A DNA stretch of 61,976 nucleotides from Parvibaculum sedimenti (GTDB lineage: Bacteria > Pseudomonadota > Alphaproteobacteria > Parvibaculales > Parvibaculaceae): NCBI RefSeq assembly GCF_009184905.1, contig NZ_WESC01000020.1, positions 1 through 61,976 on the forward strand. The letters run 5' to 3'. Positions 16,825-25,740 of this stretch are shown here, piece after piece (the stretch's first letter is position 1; each line of letters begins with the position of its first letter). Both the position numbers and the translations under genes were made by a program. The notes below the pieces were generated by a model. The model ran no database searches, had not been told where the DNA came from, and worked only from the letters and a program-made list of their open reading frames with translations.

Positions 16825-17829
16825 TTAGCTCACTTTCACCATACGTTTGCCGATATTCTCGCCGGCAAGAAGGCCGATCAGCGCCGCGGGCGTATTTTCA
16901 AGCCCCGACAGAATATCTTCACGCACCTTGATCTTCCCTGCCGCAACCCAGGACTGGAGATCGGCCAGGGCCTCTTCGCGCTTGTCGTTGAAGTCCGTGA
17001 GGATGAAGCCCTGCATGGTGAGGCGCTTCACGACAATGAGGCCGGGAATGCCGCGCGGGCCGTGGGCAGGCGGAGCGCCATCATATTGCGAGACGGCGCC
17101 GCAACAGGCGATGCGGCCGTAATTGTTCATGTTGAAGAGGCAGGCTTCGAGAATGTCGCCGCCCACATTGTCGAAATAGACGTCGATGCCCTTGGGCGCG
17201 GCTGCGCGGAGCGCCTTGCCCACGGCTTCCGTCTTGTAGTTGATAGCGTGGTCGAAACCGAGTTCGCTTTTCAGCAGCGCGCATTTGTCGTCGCCGCCGG
17301 CGATGCCGATGACGGTGCAGCCTTTCAGCTTCGCAATCTGGCCGACGATGGAGCCAACGGAGCCGGCGGCGGCGGAGACGACGACCGTGTCGCCCGGTTT
17401 CGGCTTACCCACGTCGAGCAGGCCATGATAGGCGGTGAGGCCAGCAATGCCATAGACGCTGAGGAGATGGCTCATCGGCTCCATGGCGGGAACCTTGTCG
17501 GCCGCTTTCGCAGGGATCGCCGCATATTCCTGCCAGCCCGTATCGGCGAAGACGAGGTCGCCAGTCGCGAAGCCGGGGGCTTTCGATTCGACGACTTCCG
17601 AGATGGAGCCGCCCGCCATGACCGTGCCGGACTCGACCGCCGAGCGGTAGGTGGCGCCCTGCATCCAGGCGCGGTTCGCGGCGTCGAGCGAGATGAGCTT
17701 CACGCGGACGAGGATCTCGCCGTCCTTCGGGCTCGGAATCGCGCCTTCTGAAAGGCTGAAATTCTGTGGGCTCAGCTTGCCTTTAGGTGTCTCGACCAGA
17801 AGTATCTGGCGGTTCGTACCCGTTGCCAT
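16825..17829 (-). CDS. NADP-dependent MDR oxidoreductase (zinc-free quinone-reductase/CurA type), copy 3
   Basis: This 334-residue enzyme is a third member of the same family. It carries VSAAAGSVGSIVGQIAK and GIDVYFDNVGGDILEA, closely matching copies 1 and 2. The C-terminal GENIGKRMVKVS also aligns with the tails of the other two (GENHGRRLIKVS in copy 1). The start at 17829 (MATGTNRQIL) is preferred because GGGAGG lies just upstream. A start seven codons earlier would place that sequence inside the gene. It is transcribed toward the efflux operon but insulated by a terminator. The substrate is unknown. Confidence 0.87.
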   Translation of the reverse strand: MATGTNRQILLVETPKGKLSPQNFSLSEGAIPSPKDGEILVRVKLISLDAANRAWMQGATYRSAVESGTVMAGGSISEVVESKAPGFATGDLVFADTGWQEYAAIPAKAADKVPAMEPMSHLLSVYGIAGLTAYHGLLDVGKPKPGDTVVVSAAAGSVGSIVGQIAKLKGCTVIGIAGGDDKCALLKSELGFDHAINYKTEAVGKALRAAAPKGIDVYFDNVGGDILEACLFNMNNYGRIACCGAVSQYDGAPPAHGPRGIPGLIVVKRLTMQGFILTDFNDKREEALADLQSWVAAGKIKVREDILSGLENTPAALIGLLAGENIGKRMVKVS

Positions 17830-17915
17830 CGGTCCTCCCAAAGCCCTCAAGGGGCATTTTCAATTTCGATGGCTGAGCTTACCGGCATTGCGGGAAAGTC
17901 GCACCTGTCCAGAGG

Positions 17916-17950
17916 CTTGCCGCCCGCCTATTGTTCAGCGGGACGGCAAG
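17916..17950 (+). other. Imperfect hairpin upstream of nadE
   Basis: CTTGCCGCCCGC (17916-17927) pairs with GCGGGACGGCAAG (17938-17950) apart from one bulged base. It lies 39 bases before the nadE start in a divergent promoter region. It could be an operator or an mRNA leader stem. No known riboswitch class is recognised. Confidence 0.3.
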
Positions 17951-17989
17951 GGCTAGAAACGCCTGCCAGGACACGGATTCACGGGACTT

Positions 17990-19651
17990 ATGACCGACAA
18001 GCTCCGCATAGCGCTCGCCCAGCTCAACCCCACCGTGGGCGATATCGCCGGGAACCTCGAAAAGGCTGTCGAAGCGCGCCGCACGGCTGCGCTCAAGGAC
18101 GCCGATGTCGTCATGTTCCCGGAACTCTTTCTTGTGGGCTATCCGCCGGAAGATCTGGTGCTGAAGCCGGCTTTTCAGCGGGCGGCAATGGCCGCGGTCG
18201 CAGAACTCGCCTCGCAGACGGCGGATGGCGGCCCGGCGGTGCTGATCGGTTCGCCCTGGGTCGATGAGGGCAAGCTCTATAATGCTTTCCTCCTGCTCGA
18301 TCAGGGCGAGATCAAGGGACGCACCTTCAAGGTCGATCTGCCGAATTACGGTCCCTTCGACGAAAAGCGCGTCTTCACGCCGGGGGACGCGCCGGGGCCG
18401 CTTTCCGTGCGCGGCGTCCGTATTGGCGTTCCGATCTGCGAGGATATCTGGACGGCCGAGGTCGTCGAATGCCTGTCGGAGACCGGCGGCGAAATCCTGC
18501 TCGTGCCGAATGGCTCTCCCTATTGGGCTGACAAGGTGGATGAGCGGCAGAACATCGTCGTCTCGCGCATTCGCGAAAGCGGGCTTCCGCTCGTTTATCT
18601 GAACCAGGTCGGCGGTCAGGACGAACTCGTCTTCGACGGCGGTTCCTTCGTCATCAATGCCGATTATTCCGTGGCGCTGCAGATGCCCGCTTGGGAAGAG
18701 GCCGTTGCCATCACCGACTGGGCGCGCACCGATCGCGGCTGGGTCTGTGCGCCGGGCGAGAAGGCGTTGATCGAGGAGGATCTCGAGTCGATCTACCTCG
18801 CCGTGGTGCAGGGGCTTCGCGACTATGTGCGCAAGAACCGCTTTCCGGGCGTCGTACTGGGCTTGTCCGGCGGCATCGACTCGGCGCTCGTCGCCGCCAT
18901 CGCCGTCGACGCGCTGGGTCCGGACAAGGTTCACTGCGTCATGCTGCCTTACCGCTACACGTCCGACGAGAGCATCAAGGACGCGGCGGAATGCGCGAAG
19001 CTTCTCGGCGTGAAGTATAATGTCGTACCGATCGAGGCGCCGGTCGCGGGCTTCACTGATGCGCTCGCCTCGCTCTTTGAGGGCACACAGTCGGGCATCA
19101 CGGAGGAAAATCTCCAGTCGCGCTCGCGCGGCGTGATCCTGATGGCGATTTCGAACAAGTTCGGCTCGATGCTGCTGACGACCGGCAACAAGTCGGAAGT
19201 GTCGGTCGGCTATGCCACGCTTTACGGCGACATGAATGGCGGCTTCAATCCGATCAAGGACCTATACAAGATGAAGGTCTTTGCGCTGTCGCGCTGGCGC
19301 AATGAGCACATGCCGAAAAATTGCCTTGGTCCCACGGGGCGCGTGATACCCGAGAATATCATTACCCGCCCGCCGTCTGCCGAACTTCGCCCGGACCAGA
19401 AGGACGAGGATTCGCTGCCGCCCTATGAGGTTCTCGACGCGGTGCTTGAATGCCTGGTCGAGAAGGAAATGGCCATTCGCGACATCATCGCGCTGGGATA
19501 TGACCGTGCCGTCGTGAAGCGGGTCGAGCATCTGCTCTATATTTCCGAGTACAAGCGCCGTCAGGCCGCACCCGGCGTCAAGATCACGCAGCGCAATTTC
19601 GGCCGCGATCGCCGCTATCCGATCGTCAACGGTTTCCGCGATGCGGATTGA
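17990..19651 (+). CDS. nadE: Glutamine-dependent NAD+ synthetase
   Basis: This 553-residue two-domain enzyme makes NAD+ from deamido-NAD+ and ATP using glutamine. Residues ~1-265 form the nitrilase-type glutaminase, with Glu in VVMFPELFLVGYPPEDL, Lys in KVDLPNYGPFDEKR and nucleophile Cys in GVPICEDIW. Residues ~280-553 form the synthetase with the PP-loop LSGGIDSALVAAIAVDALG and the TTGNKSEVSVGYATLYGD block. Length and motifs fit the proteobacterial bifunctional form. It is followed by gltX after 12 bases, so the two are probably cotranscribed. Confidence 0.94.
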   Translation: MTDKLRIALAQLNPTVGDIAGNLEKAVEARRTAALKDADVVMFPELFLVGYPPEDLVLKPAFQRAAMAAVAELASQTADGGPAVLIGSPWVDEGKLYNAFLLLDQGEIKGRTFKVDLPNYGPFDEKRVFTPGDAPGPLSVRGVRIGVPICEDIWTAEVVECLSETGGEILLVPNGSPYWADKVDERQNIVVSRIRESGLPLVYLNQVGGQDELVFDGGSFVINADYSVALQMPAWEEAVAITDWARTDRGWVCAPGEKALIEEDLESIYLAVVQGLRDYVRKNRFPGVVLGLSGGIDSALVAAIAVDALGPDKVHCVMLPYRYTSDESIKDAAECAKLLGVKYNVVPIEAPVAGFTDALASLFEGTQSGITEENLQSRSRGVILMAISNKFGSMLLTTGNKSEVSVGYATLYGDMNGGFNPIKDLYKMKVFALSRWRNEHMPKNCLGPTGRVIPENIITRPPSAELRPDQKDEDSLPPYEVLDAVLECLVEKEMAIRDIIALGYDRAVVKRVEHLLYISEYKRRQAAPGVKITQRNFGRDRRYPIVNGFRDAD

Positions 19652-19663
19652 ACGAGCGTAACC

Positions 19664-21004
19664 ATGACCGTCATCGCCCGCTTTGCTCCCAGCCCGACCG
19701 GCAAGCTCCATGTCGGCAATATCCGCGCGGCGCTGTTCAGCTGGCTCTATGCGAAGAAGGCGGGCGGAAAATATCTGCTGCGTCTCGACGATACGGACAC
19801 GGAGCGTTCCACGGAAGAATTTGCCAAGGGGATCGAGGCCGACCTCGAATGGCTTGGCCTGAAACACGATATTTTTGCAAGGCAGTCTGACCGGATCGCC
19901 GAATATGAGTCGGCAGTGGCGGCTTTGAAGGAAGCCGGGCGTCTTTACCCCTGCTACGAGACCGGTGCCGAACTCGAACGCAAGCGCAAGCTTCAGCTCT
20001 CGCAGAAGAAGCCGCCGGTCTATGACCGCGCCGCGCTGAGGCTGACCGAAGATGAGAAGCGCGCGCTTGAAGCGGAGGGGCGCCGCCCGCATTGGCGTTT
20101 CAAGCTCGACAGCGAGAAAACGGGCTTTGACGATCTCGTTCAGGGGCATGTTGCAGTCGACGCGGCCTCGCTGTCGGACCCCGTACTGGTGCGCGAGGAT
20201 GGAAGTTTCCTCTACACGCTGCCGAGCGTTGTTGACGATATCGAGTTCCGGATCACTCATGTCGTTCGCGGCGCCGACCACATCACGAATACCGGCGTGC
20301 AGATTCAGATCACCCGCGCGCTCGGTACCGAGCCACCGGTCTATGCGCATTTCTCGCTTCTGCAGGGGCCAGAGGGGCGGCCGCTTTCAAAGCGCGAAGA
20401 TGCCGCCTTTTCGATCGAGGCGCTGCGCGAAGCGGGTTACGAACCCATGGCGCTCAATTCGCTGCTCGCCCGCCTCGGAACCTCCGATGCCATCGAGCCG
20501 CGGTTGACGCTGGAGGAGCTTGCGGACGGTTTCGACATATCCCATCTCGGCCGTGCGGATATTCGTTTCGATCCCGCGGACCTCGACAAGACAAATGCCG
20601 CGCTGCTCCATCTGACGCCCTATGAAGGCGTCATCGACCGGCTCGATGCGGCGAACTGCAATCTCGGAAAGGCCTTCTGGGACGCAGTGAGGCCGAACCT
20701 CGTGCGCTTCGCGGATGTGAAGGACTGGGCGCGGGTGGTTCAGGGGCCGATCGCGGCGGTCATTGAGGACGCGGGGTTCACGGCAGAAGCGGCCTCCTTG
20801 CTGCCCGAAGAGCCTTGGGGGACCGAGACCTGGGGTCTCTGGACCGAGGCGGTGAAGGGCAAGACGGGCCGGAAGGGCAAGGCGCTCTTCATGCCGCTCC
20901 GGCTTGCGCTTACCGGGCTAGCCCATGGACCGGAACTCAAAAATCTGCTACCTCTCATCGGACGCGAAAGGGCGGAAGCCCGACTTCGCGGCGTAAGCCT
21001 CTGA
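19664..21004 (+). CDS. gltX: Glutamyl-tRNA synthetase
   Basis: This 446-residue class I aminoacyl-tRNA synthetase charges glutamate onto tRNA. The HIGH-type signature is in [20 protein letters not shown], the DDTDTERS motif follows, and the KMSKS-equivalent is [11 protein letters not shown]. The C-terminal anticodon-binding cage is somewhat shorter than in ~470-residue enzymes. Many alphaproteobacteria have two GltX paralogues, and one of them charges tRNA-Gln for transamidation. Which one this is cannot be told from a single sequence. It lies 12 bases after nadE. Confidence 0.92.
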   Translation: MTVIARFAPSPTGKLHVGNIRAALFSWLYAKKAGGKYLLRLDDTDTERSTEEFAKGIEADLEWLGLKHDIFARQSDRIAEYESAVAALKEAGRLYPCYETGAELERKRKLQLSQKKPPVYDRAALRLTEDEKRALEAEGRRPHWRFKLDSEKTGFDDLVQGHVAVDAASLSDPVLVREDGSFLYTLPSVVDDIEFRITHVVRGADHITNTGVQIQITRALGTEPPVYAHFSLLQGPEGRPLSKREDAAFSIEALREAGYEPMALNSLLARLGTSDAIEPRLTLEELADGFDISHLGRADIRFDPADLDKTNAALLHLTPYEGVIDRLDAANCNLGKAFWDAVRPNLVRFADVKDWARVVQGPIAAVIEDAGFTAEAASLLPEEPWGTETWGLWTEAVKGKTGRKGKALFMPLRLALTGLAHGPELKNLLPLIGRERAEARLRGVSL

Positions 21005-21198
21005 TAAGGCTTGTGTTTTTGTAACGGCGAGACGATGGCACCGAACATGGCGATGAAACGCCCGGCCATTATTGGGATTCTCATTATTCGCGGCTGACAA
21101 CAGTCTGCCGCCGCCGTACAAGCTCGCTTAAATTCCATGTGAGATAACGGGTCCGGTCGCGGCAGAGTGATGCTGTGCGCGTGATACGGAATATGACC

Positions 21199-22836
21199 AT
21201 GAGCAGAGAACGCCTCTATCTCTTCGACACGACGCTCCGCGACGGAGCGCAGACGCAGGGCGTCGACTTCAGCGTCGAAGACAAGCGGCTCATTGCGGGC
21301 CTGCTGGATGAGCTGGGCGTCGACTACATCGAAGGCGGCTATCCCGGCGCCAATCCCACAGACACGTCCTTTTTCGGCGAGCGCCCGGCGCTCAAGCGCG
21401 CCAAATTCACCGCCTTCGGAATGACCAAGCGGGCGGGCCGCAGCGCATCGAACGATCCGGGTCTTGCCGCGATCCTTGATGCGGATACAGACGCGGTCTG
21501 CCTCGTTGCCAAGAGCTGGGATTTTCATGTGCGGGTCGCGCTGGGCGTTACCAATGAAGAGAACCTCGAGTCGATCGAGGACAGCGTGAAGGCGGTCGCA
21601 GCCAAGGGCCGCGAGCCGATGATCGACTGCGAGCATTTCTTCGACGGCTATAAGGCGAACCGCGCCTATGCGCTTTCCTGCATCAGGACGGCGCTGGATG
21701 CTGGCGCGCGCTGGGCGGTGCTTTGCGACACCAATGGCGGCACGCTGCCGGACGAGGTCGAGCGCATCGTGGGCGAGGTGATCGCGTCTGGCGTTCCCGG
21801 CGACCGGCTCGGCATCCATGCGCATAACGATACGGAAAACGCGGTGGCGAATTCGCTTGCTGCGATCCGCGCGGGTGTGCGCCAGGTGCAGGGGACGCTC
21901 AACGGTCTCGGCGAGCGTTGCGGCAATGCGAACATCGTGTCGCTGATCCCGACGCTGCTTCTGAAGAAGGAATATGCAGATCGCTTCGAAATCGCCGTCA
22001 GCCTCGAAAGGCTGAAGACGCTGACGCATGTCTCGCGCACACTGGATGAAATCCTGAACCGCGCGCCGAACCGCTACGCCCCCTATGTCGGCGAGAATGC
22101 CTTTGCCTCCAAGGCCGGCATCCATGTCTCGGCGATCCTGAAGGATCCCGCGACCTATGAGCATGTACCGCCGGAATGCGTCGGCAACCAGCGCAAGATC
22201 GCCGTTTCCGATCAGGCGGGCCGGTCGAACATCCTTGCCGCGCTCGAAGAGGCCGGCATCAAGATCGACCCGAAGGATTCCCGTGTGCAGCGCCTTCTCG
22301 ACGAGGTGAAGGAGCGCGAATTCCTCGGCTATTCCTATGACGGCGCTGGCGCGTCCTTTGAGCTTCTGGCGCGGCGTCTTCTCGGCGAAGTGCCCGAATA
22401 TTTCGTGATCGAATCCTTCCGCGTTCTGGTCGAGCGCCGTTACAACGCGGCGGGCGAGTTCGTCACGGTTTCGGAAGCGACCGTGAAGGTGAATGTCGAT
22501 GCCGATTTGCTGATCTCGGTGGGCGAGGGCAACGGCCCCGTCAATGCGCTCGATCAGGCGCTGCGCAAGGATCTCGGCAAATATTCACCCTATATCGAAG
22601 ATCTGCGTCTTGCGGACTTCAAGGTCCGTATCCTGACGAGCGGCACCGAAGCGATCACCCGCGTCATGATCGAAAGCGCGGACGGCAAGGGCAACCGATG
22701 GTTCACCGTCGGCGTCTCGCCCAATATCGTCGACGCCTCGTTCCAGGCGCTGGTCGATTCCATCACCTACAAGCTGCTGCGCGATGGTGCGCCTGCGCCC
22801 GTCAAACCGGCCAAAAAAATGGAAGTGCGAGTCTAG
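21199..22836 (+). CDS. cimA: (R)-citramalate synthase
   Basis: This 545-residue member of the isopropylmalate/homocitrate synthase family has DTTLRDGAQTQGVDFS as its metal- and substrate-binding start and HAHNDTENAVANS with the metal-binding His pair. Other conserved blocks are NGLGERCGNANI, KAGIHVSAI and a C-terminal LeuA-type allosteric domain (~400-545). The GAQTQGVDF signature and EGGYPGANPTD block are those of citramalate synthase, which condenses pyruvate and acetyl-CoA and opens a threonine-independent isoleucine route. IlvD, needed later in that route, is also in the window. The start at 21199 is chosen for GGA eight or nine bases upstream. ATG 21193 is an alternative. Confidence 0.88.
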   Translation: MSRERLYLFDTTLRDGAQTQGVDFSVEDKRLIAGLLDELGVDYIEGGYPGANPTDTSFFGERPALKRAKFTAFGMTKRAGRSASNDPGLAAILDADTDAVCLVAKSWDFHVRVALGVTNEENLESIEDSVKAVAAKGREPMIDCEHFFDGYKANRAYALSCIRTALDAGARWAVLCDTNGGTLPDEVERIVGEVIASGVPGDRLGIHAHNDTENAVANSLAAIRAGVRQVQGTLNGLGERCGNANIVSLIPTLLLKKEYADRFEIAVSLERLKTLTHVSRTLDEILNRAPNRYAPYVGENAFASKAGIHVSAILKDPATYEHVPPECVGNQRKIAVSDQAGRSNILAALEEAGIKIDPKDSRVQRLLDEVKEREFLGYSYDGAGASFELLARRLLGEVPEYFVIESFRVLVERRYNAAGEFVTVSEATVKVNVDADLLISVGEGNGPVNALDQALRKDLGKYSPYIEDLRLADFKVRILTSGTEAITRVMIESADGKGNRWFTVGVSPNIVDASFQALVDSITYKLLRDGAPAPVKPAKKMEVRV

Positions 22837-22911
22837 TTTTCCGCAGAGCGCAACCTCGCCCGCGCTCCGGCTGGAGCGTTTGGGCGGGGGTATAAATCAA
22901 GGCTCTGCATC

Positions 22912-23832
22912 ATGACGACGACCACGCCTGCCGAAATTCAAACCCGTGAAGCGACATTGGGCGGCTTTGCCGCTGGCGCCGGATATATGTTCTGGGGTCT
23001 TTCGGTCATCTTTTATCGGCAGCTCGCGCATGTCGTGCCCTTTGAAATTCTGGCGCACCGCACACTCTGGAGCATTCTGCTCATCGCGGCGCTGATCTTT
23101 GGGCTGGGGCGCGGTATGCATCTTGGCGCATTGCTGCGCGACCGCAGGAAGCTTGCGACGCTTGCCTTGTCGGCGATGCTCCTCGCCATGAATTGGGGCA
23201 TTTTCATCTGGGCCATCAATTCCGGCCGCATTCTTGAAACGAGCCTCGGTTATTTCATCAATCCACTGGTGAGCGTTCTCCTCGGTGTCGCTCTTCTCGG
23301 TGAGAGACTGTCGCGTCCGCAGATCTCCGCCGTTGCGCTCGCGGGGGCGGCTGTCGCCTGGTTCACTTTCTCGCTTGGGTTTCTGCCGTGGATCGCGCTG
23401 GCGCTGGCGGCGAGTTTTGCCGCCTATGGCTACTTGCGGAAGATCACGCGGGTCGACGCCCTGGCGGGGCTTCTCATCGAGGTCGTGGTGATGTCGCCCT
23501 TCGCGATTGCCTATCTCGCTTACGCCTCGGCGCATGGCGGAACGGGCTTTGCGAAGGATGGCTGGCTCACCGATGCGTTGCTCGTCGCGACGGGGCCGAT
23601 GACGACGCTGCTGCTGGTGCTTTTCACCTATGGCGCGCAGCGCGTCCGGCTGACGACGCTTGGGCTCCTGCAATATCTGGTGCCGACCATGTCCTTCGTG
23701 ATCGCCATCTGGGTCTATGGCGAGCCGCTTGGCCACGGCCAGATGGTGACCTTCGGCCTCATCTGGATCGGTCTTGCAATCTTCACCGTGGATGCATGGC
23801 GGAAGGAGCGGGAGCTTCGCCGCGTGACTTAA
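22912..23832 (+). CDS. rarD: RarD-type EamA-family transporter
   Basis: This 306-residue inner-membrane protein has about ten predicted TM segments arranged as two EamA repeats. RarD signatures are visible near the N-terminus: GYMFWGLSVIFYRQL, then HRTLWS, and later MNWGIFIWAINSG. The family belongs to the drug/metabolite transporter superfamily and is named for a chloramphenicol-sensitivity phenotype. Its substrate is uncertain. The gene lies 75 bases after cimA in the same direction and could be cotranscribed. Its TAA stop is shared as part of a TTAA palindrome with the convergent LOG gene. Confidence 0.88.
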   Translation: MTTTTPAEIQTREATLGGFAAGAGYMFWGLSVIFYRQLAHVVPFEILAHRTLWSILLIAALIFGLGRGMHLGALLRDRRKLATLALSAMLLAMNWGIFIWAINSGRILETSLGYFINPLVSVLLGVALLGERLSRPQISAVALAGAAVAWFTFSLGFLPWIALALAASFAAYGYLRKITRVDALAGLLIEVVVMSPFAIAYLAYASAHGGTGFAKDGWLTDALLVATGPMTTLLLVLFTYGAQRVRLTTLGLLQYLVPTMSFVIAIWVYGEPLGHGQMVTFGLIWIGLAIFTVDAWRKERELRRVT

Positions 23833-24377
23833 ATCGCAGCCTCGATGCGCGGAAGAATGTCCCCGACCTTGTCGACGACCGAATAGATGCTGCGGATGTT
23901 CGAGCGCGCGAAGCCCGACTTGATCATGTGGTCCAGCAGCGCGATCAGCGGGTCCCAGAACCCATTGAGATTAAGAAACACGATGGGGCATTTGTGACGG
24001 CCGAGCTGTGCCCAGGTCATCATTTCGATGACTTCTTCCAGTGTGCCCACGCCGCCGGGCAGCGCCACGAAGGCGTCGGACCGCTCGAACATCGTCCATT
24101 TGCGGGTGTGCATGCTGTCGGTGACGATGAGCTCCGTCACCTCCTTGAGCTGGACCTCCTTGGTGGACAGGAAGTCGGGGATGATGCCGGTGACCCGTCC
24201 TCCCTCGGCCATGACCGACCGGGCGATGGCGCCCATGACGCCTACGCCGCCGCCGCCATAAACGAGGCCGACGCCAGAGCGGGCCAGGATACGGCCGAAC
24301 TCTTGCCCGGCTTCGACATAGGCAGGCTCATTGCCATTGCTCGATCCGCAATAAACGCAAACATTCGAAATTTTCAT
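23829..24377 (-). CDS. LOG-family (TIGR00730) Rossmann-fold nucleoside-monophosphate phosphoribohydrolase
   Basis: This 182-residue cytosolic protein carries the family-defining PGGVGTLEEVIEMMTW motif and the N-terminal KISNVCVYCGSSNGNEPAY with GGGGVGVMGAIA. Members hydrolyse nucleoside 5'-monophosphates to the free base and ribose 5-phosphate and are called LOG or cytokinin-activating enzymes. The bacterial role is often unclear. The start at 24377 fits the family length, and a longer in-frame start would add 16 residues of biased composition. It is convergent with rarD and overlaps it by the four bases TTAA. Confidence 0.87.
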   Translation of the reverse strand: MKISNVCVYCGSSNGNEPAYVEAGQEFGRILARSGVGLVYGGGGVGVMGAIARSVMAEGGRVTGIIPDFLSTKEVQLKEVTELIVTDSMHTRKWTMFERSDAFVALPGGVGTLEEVIEMMTWAQLGRHKCPIVFLNLNGFWDPLIALLDHMIKSGFARSNIRSIYSVVDKVGDILPRIEAAI

Positions 24378-24619
24378 GGAACGAAACCTGAGGGGAACGC
24401 GGGAACCGGCGGGGCGAGCCCGCATGCTATAAGTGCCTGGCCTCCGTTGAAAGCGCTACCTCGCGCAGGCGCCAGTCATGCTGGTGTCTTCCTTGCAGGG
24501 TAGATGGTGGGAAATAGCCCCGCCTGCCGGTTGTGCCGGAATGGGACATAGCTTTACCATCGCGCGTGTTCGTCTGGGGCAGGGGCCCCTTGGGGGGCGG
24601 ACCAAAGGGGACATGAAGG

Positions 24620-25579
24620 ATGCGTAACACTGGTCTGATAGCAGGCGGCGTGGCGGTGGTTCTGGCCGCTCTGGTCGGAGCCTATTTCCTCTTTTTCCGC
24701 CATGGCGGCGAGACGCCTGCGCCGGTCGCGCAGCCGGCGGCGCAGGGCGAGGCCAAGGCGCCCGCCGCCGTCGAGGACAAGAGCATTCCGACATTCGATG
24801 TCGTCCGCGTGGAGCGCGATGGTTCGACCGTCGCCGCGGGCCGCGCGCTGCCCGGCGCCAAGGTGGACATCAAGGCCAATGGCGAAGTCCTGGCCACGGT
24901 GCAGGCGGACGGCAATGGCGAATGGGTGATCGCACTCGACAAGCCGCTGAAGCCCGGCAATATCGTCATCACGCTGACGGCGCACAATCCCGACGGCACG
25001 GTGAAGGACAGCTTGCAGTCCGTCGCCGTCAATGTGCCGGAGCAGAAAGACAAGCCCGCGCTCGTCGTCATGAGCGAACCCGGCAAGGCGAGCCGTGTGT
25101 TGCAGGGCCCCGGCGTACCCTCCGATGCAGGGAGCCTCGTCCTCGAAACGGTCGATTACGACAAGAACGGCAATCTCATCATTTCCGGCAAGGCGACGCC
25201 GCTCTCAACAGTGCGGGTCTATGTCGGCGGCAAGCCGGTGGGCGACGCGACAACTGATGCCAAGGGCCATTGGGAGCTTCGTCCCACCGTCGAGATCGCG
25301 CCGGGCCGCTATGCGCTGCGCATCGATCAGCTGGATCAGGCGGGCAAGGTCGTCGCCCGCGTGGAACTGCCCTTTGAACGCGGCGCGCCGGACCAGATCG
25401 CCGAAGCGCTTCGCAAGGGGCAGGTCATCATCCAGCCGGGCAACAACCTCTGGACCATCGCCCAGCGGCTTTACGGTTCGGGCTTCCGCTACACGGTCAT
25501 CTATGAGGCCAACAAGGACCAGATTCGCGACCCGAATCTCATCTATCCGGGTCAGGTCTTCGCGACCCCGCCCAAGTAG
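24620..25579 (+). CDS. Membrane-anchored LysM protein with Ig-like domains
   Basis: In this 319-residue protein, residues ~5-27 form a TM helix that anchors it in the inner membrane with the rest in the periplasm. An Ala/Pro linker follows, then two bacterial Ig-like repeats (around 50-135, GRALPGAKVDIKANGEVLAT, and 175-255, GKATPLSTVRVYVGGKPV). A C-terminal LysM domain (~267-317) begins IQPGNNLWTIAQRLYG. LysM binds peptidoglycan, so this is likely an envelope-linking or cell-wall-associated protein. The 242 bp upstream hold no other gene. It is followed by the Atm1-type exporter. Confidence 0.88.
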   Translation: MRNTGLIAGGVAVVLAALVGAYFLFFRHGGETPAPVAQPAAQGEAKAPAAVEDKSIPTFDVVRVERDGSTVAAGRALPGAKVDIKANGEVLATVQADGNGEWVIALDKPLKPGNIVITLTAHNPDGTVKDSLQSVAVNVPEQKDKPALVVMSEPGKASRVLQGPGVPSDAGSLVLETVDYDKNGNLIISGKATPLSTVRVYVGGKPVGDATTDAKGHWELRPTVEIAPGRYALRIDQLDQAGKVVARVELPFERGAPDQIAEALRKGQVIIQPGNNLWTIAQRLYGSGFRYTVIYEANKDQIRDPNLIYPGQVFATPPK

Positions 25580-25740
25580 CGACAAGTGACGAAATGTCCC
25601 GCCGGGCTTGCCCCGTGGGCAGGAATCCTTATCTAAAGGCGAAGTTTGGCGCCCCGCTTCGGCAAGATGGCCGGGGCGGGGCGTTTCCCTGCTGGCAGGA
25701 TGGCTTGCGCCCCGCCGTCAAACCGAGGACCCTCGCCGCC

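Noticed and set aside
24430-24619. A small structural RNA (SRP-like) upstream of the LysM gene
   Set aside because: GGAAG-containing and GC-rich stems were noticed, but the conserved SRP apical-loop core is not there.
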